Of a DNA stretch of 7,147 nt, positions 1 to 5,156 are shown one piece after another (position 1 is the stretch's first letter; each line of letters opens with the position of its first letter). Source of the DNA: an uncultured Collinsella sp. GTDB lineage: Bacteria > Actinomycetota > Coriobacteriia > Coriobacteriales > Coriobacteriaceae. The translations under genes and the position numbers were made by a program. Location of the stretch: NCBI GenBank assembly GCA_902465115.1, contig CABQMC010000079.1:1-7147 (forward strand). The letters are read 5' to 3'. A model generated the notes under the pieces. The model made no database searches. It saw nothing but the letters and a program-made list of their open reading frames with translations, and was not told where the DNA came from.

Positions 1-209
1 TTGAACGGCTCGGAGACGCGCTGCACGCGCTCGACGACATCCATGGACTCGAGCAGGAACGGGTCGATCTTGGTCGTATCGCCCACCAGGCCGATAATCG
101 TCTCGTTCTCGCCGCGCGAGACGTCGGTCTTCAGGCCTTTTTTCTCAATCCAGCTGACGATATGGCTGACGGCCTCGTCGCTGGCGCTCTGCTTTAGAAT
201 TGCAATCAT
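1..209 (-). CDS. aroF: DAHP synthase, N-terminal part (runs off the left edge)
   Basis: Read on the minus strand from ATG at 209-207, 69 whole codons remain before the window ends. The product begins MIAILKQSASDEAV, continues through KKGLKTDVSRGENETIIGLVGD, and ends near RVSEPF. This is the small ferredoxin-like regulatory domain at the front of the AroF/AroG-beta type 3-deoxy-D-arabino-heptulosonate 7-phosphate synthase, whose members share the 'M-hydrophobic-LK', 'SRGE-T-IG-VGD' and 'V--V--SEPFK' pattern. The enzyme condenses phosphoenolpyruvate and erythrose 4-phosphate as the first step of the shikimate pathway to Phe, Tyr and Trp, in the cytosol. The TIM-barrel catalytic domain would lie outside the window, so catalytic residues cannot be checked. 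A good ribosome site (GAGGTGAGAGG, 226-216) stands six bases before the ATG. The leader upstream carries a likely attenuator, fitting an amino-acid-controlled gene. The same N-terminal domain also occurs on some prephenate dehydratase/chorismate mutase fusions, but the synthase is much more likely. Confidence 0.88.
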   Translation of the reverse strand, partial: MIAILKQSASDEAVSHIVSWIEKKGLKTDVSRGENETIIGLVGDTTKIDPFLLESMDVVERVQRVSEPF

Positions 210-215
210 GGTGTG

Positions 216-226
216 CCTCTCACCTC
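216..226 (-). promoter_or_regulatory. Ribosome binding site of aroF
   Basis: On the minus strand GAGGTGAGAGG precedes the aroF ATG with a six-base gap, which fixes the start at 209. The TGA inside this site (222-220) is also the stop codon of the short upstream open frame. The bases TGAGAG (222-217) are complementary to CTCTCA near the start of the leader (287-282), so the ribosome site could be masked by a six-pair helix. Confidence 0.75.
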
Positions 227-282
227 GATGGATAACTTTTGCAAAAACGGCCCGCATTGCGAGCCGTGTATATATGGTGCAT
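220..282 (-). CDS. Possible leader peptide of aroF (20 codons)
   Basis: A short open frame in the aroF leader starts with ATG at 282-280 and ends at TGA 222-220, inside the aroF ribosome site. It begins MHHIY and has Tyr at codons 5 and 17 and Phe at codon 13. The terminator-like stem lies exactly on codons 6-8 and 10-12, so a ribosome held at Tyr codon 5 would cover the 5' arm and stop the hairpin forming. That is the logic of ribosome-mediated attenuation, and Tyr/Phe are end products of the pathway. No ribosome site precedes the ATG. The likely -10 box is close enough that the transcript could be leaderless. The aromatic content is modest and the frame may be open by chance; translation is inference only. 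Confidence 0.4.
   Translation of the reverse strand: MHHIYTARNAGRFCKSYPSR
243..267 (-). terminator. Terminator-like hairpin in the aroF leader (candidate attenuator)
   Basis: On the minus strand a nine-pair stem, ACGGCTCGC with GCGGGCCGT (one G-U pair), closes an AAT loop and is followed directly by a run of T (247-243). This is an intrinsic terminator pointing towards aroF, 34 bases before its start codon. On the other strand no T run follows, so it is not a plus-strand terminator. No minus-strand gene lies upstream to be terminated, only the tRNA and the ATPase on the opposite strand. Premature termination of the aroF transcript is therefore the natural reading. Confidence 0.65.
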
Positions 283-290
283 GAGAGTTT

Positions 291-320
291 ATACTATCCG
301 ACTCGCTTTTGCCTTCTAAA
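291..320 (-). promoter_or_regulatory. Probable aroF promoter
   Basis: On the minus strand TTTAGA (320-315) and TAGTAT (296-291) are separated by 18 bases; an overlapping TATAAA lies at 293-288. Each box matches four of six consensus bases. Transcription would start at about 285-280, upstream of the terminator-like hairpin and at or just before the ATG of the leader open frame. The site is diverged from the tRNA promoter by about 50 bases. Moderately supported. Confidence 0.4.
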
Positions 321-372
321 GTGGGCCGTTGCGCCGCGTCTTCCTCGGAATTGCAAAGCTTTTTCTTTTATT

Positions 373-402
373 TTGATAGCCCGTGGCGCACTTGGGTATA
401 AT
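373..402 (+). promoter_or_regulatory. Promoter of tRNA-Arg
   Basis: TTGATA (373-378) and a perfect TATAAT (397-402) are spaced by 18 bases, in an A/T-rich patch (about 359-378) that stands out from the GC-rich surroundings. The tRNA begins 11 bases after the -10 box, so the primary transcript has only a very short 5' leader to be trimmed by RNase P. The near-consensus strength fits a stable-RNA gene. Confidence 0.8.
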
Positions 403-413
403 GCCAGTCGTTC

Positions 414-490
414 GCCCTATTAGCTCAGGGGATTAGAGCGTCTGCCTCCGGAGCAGAAGGCCGTTGGTTCGAATCCAACATGGGGCACCA
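414..490 (+). tRNA. tRNA-Arg (anticodon CCG)
   Basis: The sequence folds into a full cloverleaf. The acceptor stem is GCCCTAT with ATGGGGC (one G-U pair); the D stem is GCTC/GAGC around AGGGGATTA; the anticodon stem is TCTGC/GCAGA with the loop CTCCGGA; the T stem is GTTGG/CCAAC around TTCGAAT. The anticodon is CCG, so it reads the Arg codon CGG. The discriminator base is A487 and the CCA end (488-490) is encoded. It is a single-tRNA unit with its own promoter and terminator. No integrase, direct repeat or foreign DNA sits at its 3' end, so nothing suggests use as an integration site here. Confidence 0.96.
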
Positions 491-501
491 TCGAACGTAA
501 G

Positions 502-537
502 ACCGTCCGAACCTCGCATGGTCCGGGCGGTTTTTCT
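502..537 (+). terminator. Intrinsic terminator of tRNA-Arg
   Basis: ACCGTCCG (502-509) pairs with CGGGCGGT (524-531) with one G-U pair. The stem extends inward past an A-C mismatch through ACC/GGT around the loop TCGCAT, and is followed by a T run (531-535). It lies 11 bases after the CCA end, and the ATPase gene begins about 30 bases beyond it. Confidence 0.88.
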
Positions 538-566
538 TATACCGACGCGACGTGATGGGACGTGGT

Positions 567-2000
567 ATGGCAGCAACGGATATCGAGCGTGGACTCTCGA
601 CCGCCGAGGTCGAGGAGCGCATCGCCGCCGGTAAGATCAACCGCAACATGGAGCTCAAGACCAAGTCGGTCAAAGAGCTCATCATCGAGAACCTCTGCAC
701 GCTGTTCAATTTGATCAACGTGATCTTGGCGTTCCTGGTCATTTTGACCGGTTCGTTTAAGAATTTGACGTTCCTGTTCGTGGTGTTCCTCAATACCGCT
801 ATTGGCGTCATCCAGTCCATGCGTTCCAAGAAGATGGTCGATAAGCTCACACTGCTGACCTCCAAGAAGGCCATCGCGGTGCGTGACGGCGCCGAGGTGG
901 AGCTCGACCTGGACCAGATCGTGCTCGACGACATCATCCGCCTGGGGCGCGGCGACCAGATTCCCGCTGATGCCGTGGTGGTTTCGGGCGAGGCGCTCGT
1001 GAACGAGAGCTTGCTGACGGGCGAGAGCGACCTTATCAAGAAACAGCCCGGTTCCGAGCTCATGAGCGGCAGCTTTATCGACTCGGGCCTGCTGCGCGCC
1101 CGCGTGATCCATGTCGGCGCCGACAACTACGTGGCCAAAATTAATAACGAGGCCAAGTACGTCAAAAAGGTCAATTCCGAGATCATGAACGCGCTTAACG
1201 CCATCGTGCGTTTTGCGAGCATCATCATGATCCCGCTCGGTTTGGCGTTGTTTGCCTCGAGTGTGAGCGAGCTGTGGGATGCCGCGGGAACCCCGGGTGA
1301 TAGCGCGCTTTCGTGGTGCTTCTCCGAGTTGTTGGCTGGTCATGTGCCTTCGTCGGCGCTGCTGTCCACGGTGGGCGCCCTGCTGGGCATGATCCCCCAA
1401 GGCCTGGTACTGCTGACCTCGTCGGTGCTCGCCATCGCCACGGTGCGTCTGGCTCGCCGCAAGGTGCTGGCGCAGCAGCTCTACTGCATCGAGACGCTCG
1501 CTCGCGTCGACGTGCTGTGCCTGGACAAGACGGGCACCATCACGTCGGGCCGCATGGAGGTCGAGGGCACGTATCCGCTGCCGGTTGAGGGCGTGAGCCT
1601 AGGCGCCGGCTCGGACGAGGCGGCCGTTCCCGTCGATACCACGGTGCTCGATTTTGCGCTGGCTAACGTCGCGCGTGCGACTTCGGCCGATGCCAACGAG
1701 ACCTGCCAGGCGCTGCTCAACTATTACGCCGATCGCCCGGTCGAGGTGTCTGAGCCGCTGTCGGTCATTCCATTCTCGTCGTCTAAAAAATGGAGTGGCG
1801 CTTCGTTTGCGCAGGGCTCCTATGTGATGGGTGCGGCGCAGTTTGTGCTCTCTGATCGTGTTTTTGCCCAGGTCGAGAACCGTGCGCGTGGACGGCTTTA
1901 CGCCCGATGGCGATATGGTGGGCGAGGCCGAGCCCGTGGGCTTTGTGACCATCCGCGACGAGATTCGTACCTCGGCGGCCGAGACCATCGGCTACTTTAA
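567..2000 (+). CDS. P-type ATPase, 5' open frame (actuator, P domain start, part of N domain)
   Basis: Numbering from ATG 567, this frame has membrane segments at about residues 43-61, 66-83, 213-233 and 268-292. The actuator motif TGE is at 151-153, IPQGL at 276-280 in segment 4, and the phosphorylated Asp of DKTGT is D320. The nucleotide-binding domain follows with KKWSG at 407-411 and MGA at 421-423. After about residue 442 the translation loses all family likeness and becomes Arg/Gly-rich until TAA at 1998-2000; these last 38 or so residues are out of frame. The start is uncertain: GTG 552 and ATG 555 are in frame, but only ATG 567 has even a weak purine stretch (GGGA, 557-560) before it. 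No clear promoter is seen between the tRNA terminator and the start, so read-through from the tRNA promoter is possible. A truncated product would lack the hinge and segments 5-10 and should not transport. Confidence 0.7.
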   Translation: MAATDIERGLSTAEVEERIAAGKINRNMELKTKSVKELIIENLCTLFNLINVILAFLVILTGSFKNLTFLFVVFLNTAIGVIQSMRSKKMVDKLTLLTSKKAIAVRDGAEVELDLDQIVLDDIIRLGRGDQIPADAVVVSGEALVNESLLTGESDLIKKQPGSELMSGSFIDSGLLRARVIHVGADNYVAKINNEAKYVKKVNSEIMNALNAIVRFASIIMIPLGLALFASSVSELWDAAGTPGDSALSWCFSELLAGHVPSSALLSTVGALLGMIPQGLVLLTSSVLAIATVRLARRKVLAQQLYCIETLARVDVLCLDKTGTITSGRMEVEGTYPLPVEGVSLGAGSDEAAVPVDTTVLDFALANVARATSADANETCQALLNYYADRPVEVSEPLSVIPFSSSKKWSGASFAQGSYVMGAAQFVLSDRVFAQVENRARGRLYARWRYGGRGRARGLCDHPRRDSYLGGRDHRLL

Positions 2001-3249
2001 CGAGCAGGGCGTGACCCTCAACGTGATCAGCGGCGACGACCCGCGTACAGTGTCGTCGATCGCGCGCGTGGTGGGCGTGCCGGGGGCGGACGCTTATGTG
2101 GACGCCACGACGCTCGATACGCCGGCCAAGCTCGATGCCGCAGTGGACCGCTACCATGTCTTTGGTCGTGTGACCCCGCAGCAGAAGCGCGAGCTCGTGC
2201 AGGCGCTCAAGCGCCGCGAGCACACCGTGGCCATGACGGGCGACGGCGTCAACGACGTGCTGGCGCTCAAGGAGGCCGACTGCTCCGTGGCCATGGCGGC
2301 TGGCTCCGATGCCGCACGTAACGTGGCCGAGATCGTACTCGTCGACAACGACTTTGCCTCGATGCCCGCCGTGGTGGCCGAGGGCCGTCGCTCCATCAAC
2401 AACCTGCAGCGTTCGGCCTCGCTGTTCCTGACCAAGACGCTGTTCTCGATGGGCCTGGCGGCGCTGTGCATTGCACTGCCGCCGTACCCCTTCGAGCCCA
2501 TCCAGATGACACTCATCAACTTCTTCTGCATCGGCGCGCCGGGCTTTGTGTTGGGCCTTGAGCCCAACAATGCTCGCGTGAAGGGTGCGTTTTTGACCAA
2601 CGTACTCAAGCGTGCACTGCCGGCGTCGATTGCGGTCATTTTGGCTGCGGCGCTCGATATCTTTGTGGCGCGCGTGTTTGGCTTTAGCCAGCTCACGCTG
2701 TCTACGATGTGCCTGCTTACGTCGTGCGCGGCGAGCGTCAGCCTGATCTGGCGCATCTCACAGCCTCTCACGCCCTTACGTGTGGTGCTTTTTGTGTTTG
2801 TAGTCGCCGGCATCCTAGTGGGCGTTATCGGATTCCCAGAGCTGCTGTCTATTGCCAACCTGTCGATGGGTCAGATGGTTATCTTGGCTGTTATCGTGGT
2901 TTTTACCTGCTCGGTGTTCTTTAAGCTCGCCACGCTGATGGATTCGCTCAAGCCGCGTCGTCGTCATACCGCAACTGGTTTTGGCCGTGGTGTGCGCGTC
3001 CACCTGGGTCGCGGTGGCGGCAAGGTGAGTTCGACGGGTTCGACGGCCGAGCGTTTTGCCAAGCGCGTCGCCGCCGACATGGCGCAGCGCCGCGAAGATC
3101 GCACCGCTCGCGAGGCCGAGGCCCGCGCACTCGAGGGCGTGGCCCAGGCCCAGCCCAAGAAAAAGAAGACTACCGGAGCCAGGCGCTCTCGCGTGACCAA
3201 GTCCGCCCAAGGCATCAAAGTCTCGATGCCAAGCAAAAAGAAGAAGTAG
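1831..3249 (+). CDS. P-type ATPase, 3' open frame (rest of headpiece, segments 5-10, basic tail)
   Basis: This frame is open from 1828 (after TGA 1825-1827) to TAG 3247-3249. Family likeness begins only at about 1885 (RVDGFTPDGDMVG); GTG 1831 is just the first possible start and has no ribosome site, so independent translation is unlikely. It carries the conserved 'IRDEIR' and 'VISGDDPRTVSSIARVVG' blocks, 'VFGRVTPQQKRELVQAL', TGDGVND (2236-2256) and 'VDNDFASMP'. Six hydrophobic segments follow between about 2415 and 2935, the second containing INFFCIGAPGFVLGLEPN. After the last segment comes a soluble tail of about 100 residues rich in Arg, Lys and Ala, ending in PSKKKK. No intrinsic terminator follows the stop. 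Confidence 0.7.
   Translation: MRRSLCSLIVFLPRSRTVRVDGFTPDGDMVGEAEPVGFVTIRDEIRTSAAETIGYFNEQGVTLNVISGDDPRTVSSIARVVGVPGADAYVDATTLDTPAKLDAAVDRYHVFGRVTPQQKRELVQALKRREHTVAMTGDGVNDVLALKEADCSVAMAAGSDAARNVAEIVLVDNDFASMPAVVAEGRRSINNLQRSASLFLTKTLFSMGLAALCIALPPYPFEPIQMTLINFFCIGAPGFVLGLEPNNARVKGAFLTNVLKRALPASIAVILAAALDIFVARVFGFSQLTLSTMCLLTSCAASVSLIWRISQPLTPLRVVLFVFVVAGILVGVIGFPELLSIANLSMGQMVILAVIVVFTCSVFFKLATLMDSLKPRRRHTATGFGRGVRVHLGRGGGKVSSTGSTAERFAKRVAADMAQRREDRTAREAEARALEGVAQAQPKKKKTTGARRSRVTKSAQGIKVSMPSKKKK
1881..1890 (+). other. Frame-change junction inside the ATPase gene
   Basis: In the upstream frame the codons read GTC GAG AAC CGT GCG CGT (V E N R A R). In the downstream frame GTG CGC GTG GAC GGC TTT reads V R V D G F and rejoins the family sequence. 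The junction bases CGTGCGCGTG are a short internal repeat, of the kind at which slippage or deletion between repeats can occur. No slippery heptamer or stop-dependent +1 site typical of programmed frameshifting is present, and a conserved segment is missing, which argues for a deletion. Confidence 0.6.
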
Positions 3250-3340
3250 CTACGCGCCCTGGCGATGTTGAATTGGTGCCTTGTTCCTGTGGGGCCGTGG
3301 CGATGTTATGCTCTAACCTCGATTGTTTGAATTGCTTCGA

Positions 3341-3355
3341 AAAGAGGATGCCGTG
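3341..3355 (+). promoter_or_regulatory. Ribosome binding site and GTG start of the zinc-ribbon gene
   Basis: AAAGAGGA (3341-3348) stands four bases before GTG 3353-3355. This supports GTG 3353 over the in-frame TTG 3323, which has no purine-rich site. It places the first zinc-binding Cys at residue 3, as is usual for proteins that open with a zinc ribbon. The ATG at 3348 reaches a stop after two codons. Confidence 0.7.
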
Positions 3356-4492
3356 ATCTGCCCGCATTGCCTTAAGACTATCGAGGACGGCGCCTCGTTC
3401 TGCCCCTACTGCAACGCCTATGTGGGTCCGGGCGATGGTCCCGAGCACACCGAGTTCGTGTTCTGTGAGGGCTGCGGTGCCCGTCTTTCTCCACATGATC
3501 GTACGTGCCCCAAATGCGGACGCCCCGCTCCGGGTATCCTCTCCGAGGACGCGGCCGCATCCGACCTGGCAGCGGGCCGCACGGCGGGCTTTCCGCGCCT
3601 AACGCAAGAGCAGATCGATACCGAGGTGCCTCATGCGCCGGCCTCTGCCGCTGCGGTGCTTTCGGACGCTGCCGACCCCAATGAGACCTGCGTGCTGCCG
3701 GCTTTCGATAAGGATTTCGGTATTCCCAAGGTCGATATTCCCACGCCGGTTTCCCTGCACGACGATGCTCAAAAACCCAAGCGCAAGGTGCATCCCGACG
3801 AGGACGCCTATCACAAGCACAAGCGTCATATCCCCAAGCCGCTTATTATCATCGCGGTCCTTGCCGTCGTGTGCGGTGGTGCGTATTGGTTCGTGACGGC
3901 CGATCCCATGGGTGTCATGCCTGGCTTCTATGACCAGTTTGGCCAGGCCGCGCAGACGACCTTCCCCACGCGCCAAAAGGGCGAGGCGACTGAGGACGAT
4001 ACCAAGCAGGACGATTCTGCCGAGGTGGTCCAGGAAGATACCGTGCTGACCGATGACCAGCTCTACACCAAGCTCGACAGCCTGTATCAGACCATTGTGT
4101 CGTACAACAATGATCAGATCGGCGAGGTCATCGATTCCTTTAACAACGGCTATCTCCGATCGCCGCTGTCCACCCGTCAGGAGCTGTCGCAGAGTGCCTA
4201 CGCCCTGCGCGACCAGATCAAAAAGACGCAAGATGAGCTCAACAACCTTAAGTATCAGGACGATACGGTCTATGCGGATGACATCGCCCACTTAAAGCAG
4301 CTTGCCGAGTGGATGTATGAGCGCGTCGACGTGATCTGCCAGAGCTGGGATATCTCGCTGGCCATTCCCGATGGCGAGTCGATGAGTCCCCACCAAAGCG
4401 AGATCCTGGCGCCCATCGCACAGGGCGGCAACAGCGCGCTGAACCAGTACGACGCCAATGTGGGTTCCTGGAAGCCGCAGCAGCGTTCCTAA
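3353..4492 (+). CDS. Double zinc-ribbon, single-pass membrane protein of unknown function
   Basis: This is a 379-residue protein. It opens with two zinc ribbons: C3-P-H-C6 with C17-P-Y-C20, and C38-E-G-C41 with C52-P-K-C55. A low-complexity acidic/proline linker follows to about residue 140, then a basic His/Lys patch (HKHKRH), one membrane segment (about 163-181), an acidic linker and an outside domain of some 170 residues. That domain is largely helical, with a coiled-coil-like part around TRQELSQSAYALRDQIKKTQDEL. The positive patch before the membrane segment places the zinc ribbons in the cytosol and the C-terminus outside. I do not recognise a named family; zinc ribbon-plus-anchor proteins are common in Coriobacteriia and Firmicutes and are usually labelled only as zinc-ribbon domain proteins. 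The zinc ribbons probably bind a protein or nucleic acid partner. No terminator separates it from the ATPase upstream or the isomerase downstream. The preceding 103-base gap holds a weak -10-like TATGCT (3307-3312) and a repeated TGGCGATGTT. Confidence 0.82.
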   Translation: MICPHCLKTIEDGASFCPYCNAYVGPGDGPEHTEFVFCEGCGARLSPHDRTCPKCGRPAPGILSEDAAASDLAAGRTAGFPRLTQEQIDTEVPHAPASAAAVLSDAADPNETCVLPAFDKDFGIPKVDIPTPVSLHDDAQKPKRKVHPDEDAYHKHKRHIPKPLIIIAVLAVVCGGAYWFVTADPMGVMPGFYDQFGQAAQTTFPTRQKGEATEDDTKQDDSAEVVQEDTVLTDDQLYTKLDSLYQTIVSYNNDQIGEVIDSFNNGYLRSPLSTRQELSQSAYALRDQIKKTQDELNNLKYQDDTVYADDIAHLKQLAEWMYERVDVICQSWDISLAIPDGESMSPHQSEILAPIAQGGNSALNQYDANVGSWKPQQRS

Positions 4493-4530
4493 AATTAGTT
4501 CGCCATAGTCGGCATAACCTACGTGCGCAA

Positions 4531-4560
4531 TTGATGTAAGCGCATGCTTATTGCTACAAT
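4531..4560 (+). promoter_or_regulatory. Promoter of the isomerase-TPR unit
   Basis: TTGATG (4531-4536) and TACAAT (4555-4560) are separated by 18 bases, each matching five of six consensus bases or nearly so, in an A/T-rich gap. Transcription would start at about 4567, leaving a leader of some 33 bases. An inverted repeat, TGCGC (4524-4528) and GCGCA (4540-4544), brackets the -35 box and could be an operator. Confidence 0.65.
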
Positions 4561-4599
4561 TCGTACAAATATGCTTTAAACGCACGAGGAAGGAACCAC

Positions 4600-5142
4600 A
4601 TGTTTGGTTTTAAGAAAGAGCTCTACACGCCCGAGTATCAGCTTGCCGGCGACGAGTGCGCCGTTATCGAGACGTCGAAGGGTACCATCAAGGTCAAGTT
4701 TGACGGTGAGGGCGCTCCCATTCATGTCGCGAACTTCTGCGAGCTTTCCACGATGGGTTTCTATGATGGCCTTAAGTTCCATCGCTATGTGCCCGGTTTT
4801 GTCATTCAGGGCGGCGACCCCAATACCCGCGATATGTCCGGCGCCGACGTCGCTGCCGGTCTTGAGGGCCCCGACGGCATGCCCGGTACCGGTGGCCCCG
4901 GCTACTGCATCAAGGGCGAGTTTGCCACCAATCCGCGTAACAGCCATGTCGATGGCGCCCTTGCCATGGCGCGCTCCATGGACCCCGATTCCGCGGGTTC
5001 GCAGTTTTACTTCTGCCTGGGTGCCCAGCATAACCTCGATTCCGGTTACACCGTCTTTGGTACCACGGTCGAGGGTCTCGATGTGATTTCGCAGCTGCGT
5101 GCCGGCGACGAGATCGTCCATGTCGAGATCGTTCACGAGTAA
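4600..5142 (+). CDS. Cyclophilin-type peptidyl-prolyl cis-trans isomerase
   Basis: This is a 180-residue, single-domain cyclophilin without signal peptide or membrane segment, so a cytosolic enzyme that catalyses cis-trans turnover of peptide bonds before proline. The core motifs are FHR-YVPGFVIQGGD at 60-73, where R62 is the catalytic Arg, GALAMAR at 119-125, GSQFYF at 133-138, and LDSGYTVFG at 146-154. The position of the Trp that contacts cyclosporin in human cyclophilin A is Asn145, and the His near it is Tyr150, as in several bacterial enzymes; weak cyclosporin binding is therefore expected. The N-terminal 20 residues (MFGFKKELYTPEYQL) are an extension before the first strand. ATG 4600 is fixed by AGGAAGGA (4586-4593) six bases upstream. 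The gene is first in a unit with the TPR gene 11 bases downstream. Family assignment is secure; the client proteins are unknown. Confidence 0.95.
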   Translation: MFGFKKELYTPEYQLAGDECAVIETSKGTIKVKFDGEGAPIHVANFCELSTMGFYDGLKFHRYVPGFVIQGGDPNTRDMSGADVAAGLEGPDGMPGTGGPGYCIKGEFATNPRNSHVDGALAMARSMDPDSAGSQFYFCLGAQHNLDSGYTVFGTTVEGLDVISQLRAGDEIVHVEIVHE

Positions 5143-5156
5143 AGGGGACTTCCTTG
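5143..5156 (+). promoter_or_regulatory. Ribosome binding site and TTG start of the TPR gene
   Basis: AGGGGA (5143-5148) begins directly after the isomerase stop and lies five bases before TTG 5154-5156. No ATG or GTG in this frame lies nearby, and the first TPR helix starts within ten residues of this TTG, so the start is well supported. The placement implies coupled translation with the isomerase. Confidence 0.78.

Larger units (their letters stand above)
567..3249 (+). pseudogene. Cation-transporting P-type ATPase, interrupted by a frame change
   Basis: Together the two open frames make one P-type (E1-E2) ATPase with ten predicted membrane segments (four before and six after the cytoplasmic headpiece). 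All signature motifs are present: TGES (actuator), IPQGL in segment 4, DKTGT (phosphorylated Asp), a KKWSG nucleotide-pocket motif and TGDGVND (Mg2+ binding). The layout and motifs match the bacterial group that includes mycobacterial CtpE and pneumococcal Exp7-like pumps; calcium or another divalent cation is the best guess for the substrate, but metal specificity cannot be read from the sequence. The coding frame changes near 1881-1890, inside the N domain. The 5' part reads VENR-AR and the 3' part resumes at RVDGFTPDG; members known to me have a further stretch of roughly 14-18 residues here, including an 'RVLLLA'-like strand. A deletion of 3n+2 bases would explain both the missing strand and the frame. 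As written, no full-length pump can be made; a sequencing or assembly fault is the main alternative. Confidence 0.75.

Noticed and set aside
226..320. T-box or metabolite riboswitch before aroF
   Set aside because: The leader is too short (well under 100 bases) and has no T-box sequence or recognised riboswitch core; only the single hairpin is supported.
1..423. Plus-strand open frame of 140 codons at the left edge
   Set aside because: It lies antisense to aroF and its leader, crosses the tRNA promoter, and its product resembles nothing; the minus-strand frame gives a clear DAHP synthase N-terminus.
414..560. tRNA gene as an integration site for a mobile element
   Set aside because: No integrase, repeated tRNA 3' end or change in base composition follows; an ordinary terminator and the ATPase gene come next.
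425..1400. Long minus-strand open frames opposite the ATPase
   Set aside because: They are mirror frames of GC-rich coding DNA, cross the tRNA and its terminator, and have the His/Arg-rich or Ser-rich composition typical of antisense shadows.
1866..1900. Programmed ribosomal frameshifting in the ATPase
   Set aside because: There is no slippery run, no nearby in-frame stop to stimulate a +1 shift and no downstream pseudoknot that I can see; a conserved stretch is also missing, which a frameshift would not explain.
3250..3352. Intrinsic terminator after the ATPase gene
   Set aside because: No GC-rich stem followed by a T run could be found in the gap.
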